Origin: JBDGPU01 sp042219525
GTDB taxonomy: Archaea > Halobacteriota > Halobacteria > Halobacteriales > Haloferacaceae
Assembly: GCA_042219525.1 (NCBI GenBank)
Contig: JBDGPU010000068.1
Span: 1 to 35,149, forward strand
DNA: 35,149 nt
Reading direction: 5' to 3'
The position numbers were made by a program, and so were the translations under genes. The notes beneath the pieces are model-generated. The model saw nothing but the letters and a program-made list of their open reading frames with translations. It was not told the origin of the DNA and did not search any database. Every line of letters starts with the position of its first letter. The first letter of the stretch is position 1. This document shows positions 25,491-33,851 of the stretch, piece by piece.

Positions 25491-25548
25491 GTTAAAAGCA
25501 TGTACAGACTTGTACATTACAAGCCGAACCTATACATTGGTGACCACA
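25491..25548 (+). promoter_or_regulatory. trp operon promoter with three phased TRP-box-like sites
   Basis: GTTAAAAG (25491-25498) is the likely TATA box. Directly downstream are TGTACA (25501-25506), TGTACA (25511-25516) and TATACA (25531-25536). Their starts are 10 and 20 bp apart, so they face the same side of the helix. TGTACA is the consensus TRP box bound by the repressor TrpY in Methanothermobacter, as I recall it. The boxes cover the expected transcription start (about 25518-25525), so bound protein should block the promoter. The regulator is not in the window. Confidence 0.65.
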
Positions 25549-26610
25549 ATGGATTTTCAGGACACAATCGAGCAGGTGACGGACGGCGAGGATCTGACAG
25601 TCGAGGAAGCACGCGAGGCGGCCCGAACCGTCTTCGAGGACGCCACGGAGGCCCAGATCGGCGCGCTGCTCGCGGCGCTGCGCGCGAAGGGCGAAACTGA
25701 GGCCGAGATCGCGGGCTTCGCGAAGGGCATGCGCGACGAGGCGCGCACGATCGAACCCGACAACGACCTGCTGGTCGACACCTGCGGGACCGGCGGGGAC
25801 GACTACGACACGATCAACGTCTCGACCACGGCCGCCATCGTCGCCGCCGGCGCCGACGTCCCGGTCGCGAAGCACGGGAACTACTCCGTCTCCTCCTCCT
25901 CGGGGAGCGCGGACGTGCTCGAGGTCGCCGGCGTCGACGTCGAGGCCGAGCCGCCCGCCGTCGAGGACGCCATCGAGTCGGACGGCATCGGCTTCATGCT
26001 CGCGCCCGTGTTCCACCCCGCGATGAAGGCCGTCATCGGCCCGCGGAAGGAACTCGGCATGCGGACCATCTTCAACGTGCTCGGCCCGCTGACGAACCCG
26101 GCCGGCGCCGACGCGCAGGTGCTCGGCGTGTACGACCCCGAACTCGTCCCCCAGATCGCGCAGTCGCTGGCGCACATGCCGGTCGAGCGCGCGCTGGTCG
26201 TCCACGGCTCCGGGATGGACGAGATCGCGCTCCACGACGAGACGGTCGTCGCCGAGGTCGACGGCGAGGAGGTCACGGAGTACACCATCACGCCAGAGGA
26301 CCTCGGCCTGGAGCAGGCCCCGATCGAGGCGGTCGCCGGCGGCTCCCCACAGGAGAACGCCGAGGACCTTCGTGGCATCGTCGAGGGTACAGTCACCGGT
26401 CCGAAGCGGGACCTCATTCTTGCGAACGCGGGCGCCGCGATCTACGTCGCCGGCGAGGCCGACTCCCTGTCCGAGGGCGTCGACGTCGCCGCCGAGGCGA
26501 TCGACTCCGGCGCGGCCGCGGCGAAGTTCGCGGCGCTGTGCGGCGACACCGCCGAGGACGGGGCTGCATCGGACGCTGACGCCGACCCCGAAGCGCAGGT
26601 CGACGACTGA
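25549..26610 (+). CDS. trpD: Anthranilate phosphoribosyltransferase
   Basis: Transfers the phosphoribosyl group from PRPP to anthranilate, the second step of tryptophan synthesis. The 353-aa protein has GTGGD (80-84), INVSTTAAIVAA and KHGN (108-111), followed by YSVSSSSGSADVLE. The usual motif has R and K where Y112 and S116-117 stand, a difference I believe is common in haloarchaea. GFMLAPVFHPAMK and RTIFNVLGPLTNPAGA follow, both typical. I chose the ATG at 25549 (MDFQDTIEQV) instead of 25510, which lies inside the operator boxes. The gene opens trpDFEG and its stop overlaps the trpF start by 1 nt. The last 15 residues are an acidic tail. Confidence 0.95.
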   Translation: MDFQDTIEQVTDGEDLTVEEAREAARTVFEDATEAQIGALLAALRAKGETEAEIAGFAKGMRDEARTIEPDNDLLVDTCGTGGDDYDTINVSTTAAIVAAGADVPVAKHGNYSVSSSSGSADVLEVAGVDVEAEPPAVEDAIESDGIGFMLAPVFHPAMKAVIGPRKELGMRTIFNVLGPLTNPAGADAQVLGVYDPELVPQIAQSLAHMPVERALVVHGSGMDEIALHDETVVAEVDGEEVTEYTITPEDLGLEQAPIEAVAGGSPQENAEDLRGIVEGTVTGPKRDLILANAGAAIYVAGEADSLSEGVDVAAEAIDSGAAAAKFAALCGDTAEDGAASDADADPEAQVDD

Positions 26611-27254
26611 TGGCCCGCGTCAAGATCTGCGGGCTGACGCGCCACGCCGACCTCCGTGCCGCGATCGACGCCGGCGCCGACGCCGTCGGCGTCATCTCCG
26701 AGGTTTCGGTCGACACGGAGCGGGAAGTCGACCCGGCGACCGCCGCCGACCTCCTCGCCTCCGTGCCGCCGTTCGTCACGGGCACGCTGGTCACCATGCC
26801 CGAGACGCCGGAGGACGCGGTCGACCTCGCCCGGATGGTCGGCCCGGACGCCCTCCAGCTCCACGGCGAGTGGACCGCCGACGAGGTCGCGTTCATCCGC
26901 GCGGAGACGGACACGAAGGTAGTCATCGCCATCGACGCTGCGGACGAGGCCACCGCCCGCGACCTCGACCAGGCCGCGGACGCGCTGCTGGTGGACTCGA
27001 CGACCGAATCTGGCGCCGGGGGCACCGGCGAAACGCACGACTGGGAGGCCACCGGCCGCCTGGCCGACGACCTCACCTCACCGGTGATCCTCGCCGGCGG
27101 GCTGACGCCCGAGAACGTCGCCGACGCCGTCGCCGTCGCCGACCCCTTCGCCGTCGACGTCGCCTCCGGCGTCGAGCGCGAGGAGGGGGTGAAGGACCAC
27201 AACGCCGTCGCTCGCTTCGTCCGCAACGCCGGTCGCGAGGTCGAGCTCGCATGA
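26610..27254 (+). CDS. trpF: N-(5'-phosphoribosyl)anthranilate isomerase
   Basis: Catalyses the Amadori rearrangement of phosphoribosylanthranilate, step three of tryptophan synthesis. The 214-aa TIM-barrel has MARVKICGLTRHADLRAA with catalytic Cys7, and GADAVGVI. LQLHGEW, VDSTTESGAGGTGETHDW (phosphate/loop with the catalytic Asp region), VILAGGLTPENV and VDVASGVEREEGVKD form the anthranilate and phosphate sites. The start ATG overlaps the trpD stop (TGATGG), and its stop overlaps the trpE start (ATGA), showing tight translational coupling. Confidence 0.96.
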   Translation: MARVKICGLTRHADLRAAIDAGADAVGVISEVSVDTEREVDPATAADLLASVPPFVTGTLVTMPETPEDAVDLARMVGPDALQLHGEWTADEVAFIRAETDTKVVIAIDAADEATARDLDQAADALLVDSTTESGAGGTGETHDWEATGRLADDLTSPVILAGGLTPENVADAVAVADPFAVDVASGVEREEGVKDHNAVARFVRNAGREVELA

Positions 27255-29017
27255 CGGGGGCAGCGAACGACTCGGAGGCCGGCCCCGCTCCCGACGGCGC
27301 GCCCGAACTCTCCATCGACCGCGAAGCGTTCGTCCGGCACGCCTCGGAGGCGGAACGGCCGGCCGTGATCCGCGTGGCGGCGCCCGTCGACGCCGACGTG
27401 ACACCGCTGGCGGCCTACGAGGCGCTCGCGGACCGGAGCGAGCACAGCTTCCTGCTGGAGTCCGCGGAGAAGATCCCCTCTAGCGACCCCGACGGCGCGT
27501 TCGCGGCCGGCACCGACGCCGACCGCCACGCGCGCTACTCGTTCGTCGGCTACGACCCGGAGGCCGTCCTTTCGGTCTACCCCAACCACACCGAGCTGGA
27601 GCGGCTCGGTCCCGGCGCGGAGCTGCTGGACGACGCCGGCGCCCCCGACGCTGGCGACACGCTCGACCGCGTCAGCGACGCGTTCCCGGACGTCGAGCGC
27701 CGCGCGTTCCCGGAGACGAGCCGCCAGACGCTCTCGGGCGGCTTCGTCGGCTTCCTCGCGTACGACGCGGTCTACGACCTCTGGCTGGAGGAGGTTGGCG
27801 TCGAGCGCCCCGAGGCCGTCGTGCCCGACGCGGAGTTCTGTCTGACCACGCGCACCCTCGTCTTCGACGACGTCGACGACAGTGTCGAGCTGGTGTTCAC
27901 GCCCATCGTCCGCGACGAGGACGACGCGGGCGCGGTGTACGACGAGATTTCGGCGGAGGCCGCGAGCGTCGCCGCCGACCTCCGGACGGCGACGGTCCCG
28001 GACCACGACGGTTTCGTGCAGACGGGCGAGACGGCCGGCCCGCAGGACGAGTATGAAGACGCCGTCGAGCAGGCGAAGGAGCACGTCGTCGACGGCGACG
28101 TGTATCAGGCCGTCATCTCACGGACGCGCGAGCTGACCGGCGACGTGGACTCGCTCGGCCTCTACGAGGCGCTGCGCGACGTGAACCCCTCGCCGTATAT
28201 GTACGTGCTGCGCCACGGCGACCGCTCCATCGTCGGCGCGAGCCCGGAGACGCTCGTCTCGGTGCAGGGCGACCGCGTCGTTTCGAACCCCATCGCGGGC
28301 ACCTGCCCACGCGGGACCAGCCCCGTCGAGGACCGCCGGCTCGCCGGCGAGATGCTCGCGGACGACAAGGAGCGCGCCGAGCACACGATGCTCGTCGACC
28401 TCGCGCGCAACGACGTGCGCCGGGTGAGCGAGCCCGGCTCCGTCCGCGTCGAGGAGTTCATGAACGTGCTGAAGTACAGCCACGTCCAGCACATCGAATC
28501 GACCGTCACCGGCACCCTCGCGGGCGACGCCGACGTCTTCGACGCGACGCGCGCGGCGTTCCCTGCGGGCACCCTCACCGGCGCGCCGAAGGTCCGCGCG
28601 ATGGAGATCATCGACGACCTCGAACGCTCGCCCCGCGGCGTCTACGGCGGCGGCGTGGGCTACTACTCCTGGACCGGCGACGCCGACTTCGCGATCGTCA
28701 TCCGGACCGCCACGGTCGAGCACGACGTTGCGACCGACCGCGCCAGCGACGGCGGGACCGAAAACCGGATCACCGTCCGCGCGGGCGCCGGCCTCGTCGC
28801 CGACTCCGTCCCGGAATCGGAGTACGAGGAGACCGAGCAGAAGATGGACGGAGTCCTGACCGCCGTCGACCAGATCCGGACTGACAGCGTTGCGAGGGAT
28901 GACGCCGTCGCCGGCGACGGCGAGGAACCCGACACAGTCGCCGGCGACGGCGAGGAACCCGGCACCGTCGCCGGCGACGGCACCGAAGCCGCCTCCGACG
29001 CGGGAGGTGACCAATGA
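27251..29017 (+). CDS. trpE: Anthranilate synthase component I
   Basis: Chorismate-using subunit that makes anthranilate with ammonia from TrpG. The 588-aa protein has the tryptophan feedback motif LLES (68-71) in the N-terminal part. The chorismate-binding domain carries ASPETLVSVQGDRV, NPIAGTCPRGTSP, ERAEHTMLVDLARNDV, GTLTGAPKVRAMEIID and GVGYYSWTGDADFAIVIRTA. The start at 27251 overlaps the trpF stop (ATGA); the longer frame from 26372 runs through trpF as a shadow. The last roughly 40 residues, three copies of a VAGDGEEP-like decapeptide, are an unusual acidic tail not needed for the fold. The stop overlaps the trpG start. Confidence 0.96.
   Translation: MTGAANDSEAGPAPDGAPELSIDREAFVRHASEAERPAVIRVAAPVDADVTPLAAYEALADRSEHSFLLESAEKIPSSDPDGAFAAGTDADRHARYSFVGYDPEAVLSVYPNHTELERLGPGAELLDDAGAPDAGDTLDRVSDAFPDVERRAFPETSRQTLSGGFVGFLAYDAVYDLWLEEVGVERPEAVVPDAEFCLTTRTLVFDDVDDSVELVFTPIVRDEDDAGAVYDEISAEAASVAADLRTATVPDHDGFVQTGETAGPQDEYEDAVEQAKEHVVDGDVYQAVISRTRELTGDVDSLGLYEALRDVNPSPYMYVLRHGDRSIVGASPETLVSVQGDRVVSNPIAGTCPRGTSPVEDRRLAGEMLADDKERAEHTMLVDLARNDVRRVSEPGSVRVEEFMNVLKYSHVQHIESTVTGTLAGDADVFDATRAAFPAGTLTGAPKVRAMEIIDDLERSPRGVYGGGVGYYSWTGDADFAIVIRTATVEHDVATDRASDGGTENRITVRAGAGLVADSVPESEYEETEQKMDGVLTAVDQIRTDSVARDDAVAGDGEEPDTVAGDGEEPGTVAGDGTEAASDAGGDQ
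28907..28990 (+). repeat. 30-bp tandem repeat at the 3' end of trpE
   Basis: Three units start at 28907, 28937 and 28967, each beginning GTCGCCGGCGACGGC. They encode VAGDGEEPDT, VAGDGEEPGT and VAGDGTEAAS. Units 1 and 2 differ at only a few bases; unit 3 is degenerate. The 30-bp length keeps the frame, so unit number can vary without harming translation. Confidence 0.92.
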
Positions 29018-29607
29018 ACGTCACGTTCGTCGACAACTACGATTCGTTCACGTACAACCTCGTGGAGTACGTCTCCGAGCAGCCGATCGCGGACGGCGTG
29101 GAGACGACCGTCCTCAAGAACAAGGCGTCGCTCGCTGACGTCGCGGACACGGACCCGGACGCCATCGTCATCAGTCCCGGGCCGGGGCACCCGAAACACG
29201 ACCGCGACGTGGGCGTGACGATGGACGTGCTCCGGGAGCTGTCGCCGGAAGTGCCGACGCTCGGGGTCTGTCTCGGGCTGGAGGCGGCCGTCTACGAGTA
29301 CGGTGGCGAGGTCGGCCACGCGCCGGAACCGATCCACGGGAAGGCCTTCCCCGTCGACCACGACGGCGAGGGCGTCTTCGCCGGCCTCGACCAGGGGTTC
29401 CGGGCCGGGCGCTATCACTCGCTCGTCGCGACCGAGGTGCCCGAGGCGTTCGACGTGACGGCGACGACCGACCACGAGGGCGAGACGCTCGTGATGGGCG
29501 TTCGCCACGAGGAACACCCCATCGAGTGCGTCCAGTTCCACCCGGAGAGCGTGCTCACGGGAGTCGGCCACGACGTCATTCGGAACTTCTTGACCGAAGT
29601 CGCGTAG
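29014..29607 (+). CDS. trpG: Anthranilate synthase component II (glutamine amidotransferase)
   Basis: Class I glutamine amidotransferase subunit that gives ammonia to TrpE. Of its 197 aa, VDNYDSFTYNL opens the fold. The nucleophile is Cys86 in GVCLGLEA, where the common form is GVCLGHQ, so the His-Gln after the nucleophile is Leu-Glu here. SPGPGHP forms the oxyanion/strand region, and His176 and Glu178 in CVQFHPES complete the triad. RYHSL is also typical of TrpG. The start ATG overlaps the trpE stop by 4 nt. The stop codon TAG lies inside the first unit of a 13-bp tandem repeat that runs on downstream. pabA-like use cannot be excluded, but the operon argues for tryptophan. Confidence 0.95.
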   Translation: MNVTFVDNYDSFTYNLVEYVSEQPIADGVETTVLKNKASLADVADTDPDAIVISPGPGHPKHDRDVGVTMDVLRELSPEVPTLGVCLGLEAAVYEYGGEVGHAPEPIHGKAFPVDHDGEGVFAGLDQGFRAGRYHSLVATEVPEAFDVTATTDHEGETLVMGVRHEEHPIECVQFHPESVLTGVGHDVIRNFLTEVA

Positions 29608-29676
29608 GCGGGTCGCGGAAGCGGGTCGCGTAGGCGGGTCGCGTAGGCGGGTCGCGGAAGCGGGTCGCGCGGCCGT
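29599..29676 (+). repeat. 13-bp tandem repeat that includes the trpG stop codon
   Basis: Units of GTCGCG(TAG or GAA)GCGG start at 29599, 29612, 29625, 29638 and 29651, with a diverged sixth at 29664. The first unit contains the last two codons and TAG stop of trpG. The period is not a multiple of three. Confidence 0.92.
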
Positions 29677-29709
29677 CGTGTCGCCTGGTCCTGCTTCCTT
29701 CCCCCTCGA

Positions 29710-29943
29710 CTACACCGGACTCAGCCCGAACATCGACAGCAACAGCAGCAGCCCCACGACGACCGCCGCGATGGTCACGATCTTCCAGGCCAGCGACAGC
29801 AGGAAGCGGCCGACGATGAGCACGACCGCGATGCCGATCAGGGCGAGCAGAATTCGCCCGAGCGGTGACGCGAAGACGCCCGGCTGGAGGAGTACCGCCG
29901 GCAGTTCGGTAAGCATATCCAGCCAATTGTACAGCCACGGCAT
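29710..29943 (-). CDS. Small two-helix membrane protein, hypothetical
   Basis: 77-aa protein with two hydrophobic segments (about residues 27-46 and 48-72) and a short amphipathic N-terminus (MPWLYNWLDMLTELP). The sequence RFLLSLAWKIVTIAAVVVG joins the two helices with a single Arg and Lys. I do not recognise the family; small two-helix proteins like this are frequent in haloarchaea. Start is the ATG at 29943; a T/A-rich CAAACTT precedes it closely, but I see no good TATA box. It converges with the end of the trp operon. A real gene is likely because the frame is hydrophobic and open, unlike the shadow frames. Confidence 0.6.
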   Translation of the reverse strand: MPWLYNWLDMLTELPAVLLQPGVFASPLGRILLALIGIAVVLIVGRFLLSLAWKIVTIAAVVVGLLLLLSMFGLSPV

Positions 29944-30369
29944 AAGTTTGTGGGCGCCGCTACCCGCGGATTTCGCGAGGATACCCGACTATCATTGAGA
30001 TCTGATAGGTGTACTTTTCAGCTGGGGCGATCTATCCACGATCGTCTAGCATTTCTGGTTCGGTACCATGGCCACACCTTGCACGGTCGCCGTTGGAACG
30101 ACCCCTCGGTTCGACTGTATATCAGGTCGCTGTCGCCTGATTTATGCTGTTCCAATTTCACTTTCACTCCGGTGGGGGCACCCTTTTGTACGCTCCACTC
30201 CCATTAGTTGAGTGTACGAGCGCGGAGTGTCGCGCACCACAAAATCGATACTAAGCTATCGAACAGATCCCCGCCTATTGGACCGGGAACGGAACGCTAA
30301 AGGGCTACACTGAACCATGACGAGACCACGATAGATGACTACAGTACAATACGGAGGGCGGCCCGCGCA
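29944..30369 (+). promoter_or_regulatory. 426-bp gene-free region upstream of the class II RNR, with three inverted repeats
   Basis: The stretch is AT-richer than its surroundings and holds no convincing gene. Three dyads are visible: ATCAGG-N9-CCTGAT (30121-30141), GTACGCTCCAC with GTTGAGTGTAC (30188-30198 and 30207-30217, two mismatches), and TCGATA-N6-TATCGA (30245-30262). CGCTAAAGG (30295-30303) could be a TATA-like box, and ACGGAGGG (30350-30357) a Shine-Dalgarno-like sequence 12 nt before the ATG. I see no cobalamin riboswitch landmarks. Confidence 0.5.
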
Positions 30370-33300
30370 ATGAGCGGGACGAACCTCACGGCCGACGAGC
30401 TGGAACGACCGATCAAACGAACTGAGGGCGACTCGATGGCCGAGCGCCTGACGGACAACGCGTACCACAACATCCTCCCCGCGCGCTACCTCCGGAAGGA
30501 CGCCAACGGCGACACCATCGAGAGCCAGGAGGAGCTGTTCGTCCGCGTCGCGAAGAACATCGCGCTCGCGGAGGCCGTCTTCGAGGCCGAGAAGCAGGAC
30601 GTCGAGGTCACGGTCACGCCGGACCAGCTCAAACCCGACCACCCGCGTCGCGACGAACTCGCCGAGGAGGTCTTCGGCACGGGCACGTCCGTCGACGACG
30701 ACGTGGAGACGACGCTGACCGCACAGAACGTCAACAAGTTCGCGTACGACACCATCGTCCCCGAACTCGACGACGAGGTCCGGGCCCACGTCGAGGACGT
30801 CGCCGACCAGTTCCGCGAGGGGATGGAGAACCTCTCGTTCATGCCGAACTCGCCGACGATCATGAACGCGGGCGACGAGCTCCAGCAGCTCTCCGCGTGT
30901 TTCGTCGACTCCCCCGAGGACGACATCACGAACATCCACCAGACCGCCAAGGAGGCCGCCGAGGTCTTCCAGTCCGGCGGTGGCATGGGGTACGCCTTCT
31001 GGAAGCTCCGGCCGTACGGCGACTCCGTCGGCTCGACCGGCGGCATCGCCTCCGGCCCGATCACCTTCATGCGGACGTTCGACCAGATGTGCGAGACGAT
31101 CGCGCAGGGTGGCGCGCGCCGCGGCGCCCAGATGGGCGTCATGCGCGTCTCGCACCCGGACGTCATCCAGTTCATCCACGCGAAGAACAAGGACGTCTCG
31201 CTGGCTCACTCGCTACGCCTGAACGACCCCGACGACTTCACGCACAACTCCTTCAAGGACGCGCTCGAGGAGGCCCGTGAGCTCATCGACGACGAGGGGC
31301 GCGTCCCCAAGCACCTCCGGAACGCCGTCGAGGGCCACCTCTCGAACTTCAACATCTCGGTCGGCGTCACCGACGACTTCATGGAGGCGCTGTACAACGA
31401 CGAGGAGTTCACCTTCACGAACCCGCGCACGGGTGAGGCCCACATCGCCACCGAGGAGACGAAGGAACTCTACGACATGTTCGGGCTCGGCGACTACGTC
31501 GAGGTCGGCGAGGAGCTCTCCATCCCCGCACAGGAGCTGTGGGACGACATGATCGAGGGCGCCCACGAGAACGGCGAGCCGGGCGTCATCTACCTCGAAC
31601 GCGTCAACAAGAAGCACTCCTTCGACGTCGAGGAGCACCCCGAGCACCGCATCCTCGCGACGAACCCCTGCGGCGAACAGCCGCTGGAGGAGTACGAGGC
31701 CTGTAACCTCGGCCACATCAACCTCTCGACGCTGGCCGACCTCGACGCGCCCGACTGGCGCGTCTGGTCGGACGAACACGGCGACGAGTACGACTCGCAG
31801 GAGGAAGCGGTCGCGGCGTACCTCGAGAACGCCATCGACTTCGACGAGTTCGACGACCGGATCGCGTACGGCACCCGCTTCCTCGAGAACGTCGTCACGA
31901 TGTCCGACTTCCCGGTCGACGAGATCGAGCAGAAGGTCCGCGACATGCGGAAGATCGGCCTCGGCGTCATGGGCCTCGCGCAGCTGTACGTCCAGCTCGG
32001 TGTCCGCTACGGATCCGACGCCGGTAACGAGATCGCGCGGCAGCTGATGACCCACATCAACCACCAGTCGAAGGAGGCCTCCCACGAGCTCGCGCAGGAG
32101 CGCGGGACGTTCAACGACTGGGACGACTCCAAGTACGCGAACCCGACGCAGTACCCCGACTGGTTCGAGCACCACACGGGCGAGGACCCTCAAGAGTGGG
32201 AAGAGGGCTACCCGATCCGGAACCACAACACGACGACCATCGCTCCGACGGGGACGACGTCGATGATCGGTAACACGACCGGCGGCTGTGAGCCGATCTA
32301 CAACGTCGCCTTCTACAAGAACGTCTCCGACGACGTCCAGGGCGACGAGATGCTGGTCGAGTTCGACGACTACTTCCTCCGCACGCTGGAGGCCAACGAC
32401 GTCGACGTCGACGCCGTCAAGAAGGAGGCCCAGGAGCAGATGGCCGCCAACGAGTTCGACGGCGTCGACGGGCTCACGACGGTTCCGGAGGCCATCGGCG
32501 AGCTGTTTGTCGTCACCGGCGACCTCTCCGGCAAGGAGCACGCGGCGGTCCAGACCGCCTGCCAGGAGGGCGTCGACTCCGCCATCTCGAAGACCTGCAA
32601 CTTCCCGAACTCGGCGACGCCCGAGGACATGGAGGAAGTGTACCGCTACATCTACGACAACGGCGGCAAGGGCGTCACCGTCTACCGCGACGGCACGCGC
32701 TCGAAGCAGGTCCTGACGACTCGTGCGAAGAACGCCGAGTTCGCGGACGAGAGCGAGGCCGCGGAGACCATCGTCGACCAGATCAACGAGGTCTTCGGCG
32801 GCGTCGAGGCGTTCCTCGAAAACGAGGACGTGCAGGCGCAGATCGACGAGGAGATCTCGGACCTGCTCGAAGCGACCGAGCAGCCGAACGTCGACTACAC
32901 CGAGACGCGCCCGCGTCCGGACTCGCTGAACGGCGTCACCCAGCGCATCGAGACTGGCTACGGCAAGCTCTACATCACGATCAACGAGGGCGAGGCCGGC
33001 CAGCCGTTCGAGCTCTTCGCGAACATCGGCCACTCCGGTGGGTACACGAACTCCTTCACCGAGGCGCTCGCGAAGGTCATCTCGACCGCGCTCCGCTCCG
33101 GCGTCGACCCCGAGGAGATCGTCGACGAGCTGCAGGGCACCCGCAGCCCGAAGGTCGCCTGGGACAAGGGCGAGCAGATCCAGTCCATCCCGGACGCCAT
33201 CGGCACGGCCCTGCGCCGCTACCTCGACGACGAGGTCGACAAGGGCATTCCCCAGCAGCAGCAGCTGGACGAAGTCGAGAACCCCGACGCCGAGGCCGAC

Positions 33301-33519
33301 GCCGCACCCGGTCGCCAGACCGACGGCGGCGCGGCCGTCGACGCGGAGCCCGCCGCGGGCCCGAGCCCGGGTGAACCGACCGGCGACGACCAGCAGAGCA
33401 ACGTCCAGGACCTCATCGCGGCCGGCGAGGCCCCCGAGTGTCCGGAGTGTGGCGGCATGAACCTCTACTACTCGGAAGGCTGCAAGACGTGCGAGTCCTG
33501 TGGCTGGTCCGAGTGCTGA
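30370..33519 (+). CDS. nrdJ: Ribonucleotide reductase, adenosylcobalamin-dependent (class II)
   Basis: Makes deoxyribonucleotides using a B12-derived thiyl radical, with or without oxygen. The 1049-aa protein shows Cys177 in LSACFVDSPEDD, GGGMGYAFWKLRPYGD, and the active-site N432-C434-E436 in NPCGEQPLEEYEACNLGHINLS (partner Cys445). APTGTTSMIGNTTGGCEP and NFPNSATPEDMEEVYRY follow. A TSCPD-type domain is seen around 855-960 (GVTQRIETGYGKLYITINE). The C-terminal zinc-ribbon-like tail has C1024, C1027, C1038, C1041, C1044 and C1049 (CPECGG and CESCGWSEC), thought to shuttle electrons. No intein is present. The ATG at 30370 follows a GGAGG; an internal ATG at codon 23 is less likely. A T-rich terminator follows. 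Confidence 0.96.
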   Translation: MSGTNLTADELERPIKRTEGDSMAERLTDNAYHNILPARYLRKDANGDTIESQEELFVRVAKNIALAEAVFEAEKQDVEVTVTPDQLKPDHPRRDELAEEVFGTGTSVDDDVETTLTAQNVNKFAYDTIVPELDDEVRAHVEDVADQFREGMENLSFMPNSPTIMNAGDELQQLSACFVDSPEDDITNIHQTAKEAAEVFQSGGGMGYAFWKLRPYGDSVGSTGGIASGPITFMRTFDQMCETIAQGGARRGAQMGVMRVSHPDVIQFIHAKNKDVSLAHSLRLNDPDDFTHNSFKDALEEARELIDDEGRVPKHLRNAVEGHLSNFNISVGVTDDFMEALYNDEEFTFTNPRTGEAHIATEETKELYDMFGLGDYVEVGEELSIPAQELWDDMIEGAHENGEPGVIYLERVNKKHSFDVEEHPEHRILATNPCGEQPLEEYEACNLGHINLSTLADLDAPDWRVWSDEHGDEYDSQEEAVAAYLENAIDFDEFDDRIAYGTRFLENVVTMSDFPVDEIEQKVRDMRKIGLGVMGLAQLYVQLGVRYGSDAGNEIARQLMTHINHQSKEASHELAQERGTFNDWDDSKYANPTQYPDWFEHHTGEDPQEWEEGYPIRNHNTTTIAPTGTTSMIGNTTGGCEPIYNVAFYKNVSDDVQGDEMLVEFDDYFLRTLEANDVDVDAVKKEAQEQMAANEFDGVDGLTTVPEAIGELFVVTGDLSGKEHAAVQTACQEGVDSAISKTCNFPNSATPEDMEEVYRYIYDNGGKGVTVYRDGTRSKQVLTTRAKNAEFADESEAAETIVDQINEVFGGVEAFLENEDVQAQIDEEISDLLEATEQPNVDYTETRPRPDSLNGVTQRIETGYGKLYITINEGEAGQPFELFANIGHSGGYTNSFTEALAKVISTALRSGVDPEEIVDELQGTRSPKVAWDKGEQIQSIPDAIGTALRRYLDDEVDKGIPQQQQLDEVENPDAEADAAPGRQTDGGAAVDAEPAAGPSPGEPTGDDQQSNVQDLIAAGEAPECPECGGMNLYYSEGCKTCESCGWSEC

Positions 33520-33549
33520 GGATCGGTAGTCACTGACTTCGTCGCGGGG

Positions 33550-33573
33550 TTTCGTTTTTGCTCGTTCTTTTTG
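33550..33573 (+). terminator. T-rich terminator after nrdJ
   Basis: TTCGTTTTTGCTCGTTC and TTTTTGC follow the stop codon by about 30 nt, a double T5 tract typical of archaeal termination. Confidence 0.6.
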
Positions 33574-33643
33574 CTTGGATGCACTCGTTTTGAGGTCGAT
33601 CGGTTTCTGCTTGCGCGTAAACCGCGGTCAATGGGCGCGCTAC

Positions 33644-33728
33644 CGCTCTTGCTTATAAACAGTATTTAAATGAGGAGACGCTGCTGCGCTTGCCAGCACC
33701 GCAAACTCCTCGAAAGTCCTCGGCCGCT
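33644..33728 (-). repeat. Solo unit of the 80-bp repeat family
   Basis: Minus strand reads GCGGCCGAGGACTTTCGAGG, then TTGC-GGTGCTGGCAAGCGCAGC, then TTTAAATACTGTTTATAAGC, i.e. one unit of the array at 391-771 in the opposite orientation. It lies between the nrdJ terminator and the AT-richer lipoprotein segment. The rest of 33574-33851 shows nothing I can name. Confidence 0.8.
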
Positions 33729-33851
33729 TCTGCCTCGAAGATAGTTGATTCGCAGTAGCTGGGAATACAATTTCGTTATTCAGTATTGATGACGAAAATG
33801 AATCTCCCGAATCGGTCAATTCAGGAAATAACGCTATCGACCAAGCGGAGA

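Noticed and set aside
29944..30369. Cobalamin riboswitch ahead of the B12-dependent RNR
   Set aside because: I could not find the conserved B12-box or the peripheral stems; only simple dyads are seen.
31600..31720. Intein in the class II RNR near the active site
   Set aside because: The N-P-C-G-E and E-A-C-N-L-G-H motifs are continuous and the protein has normal length.
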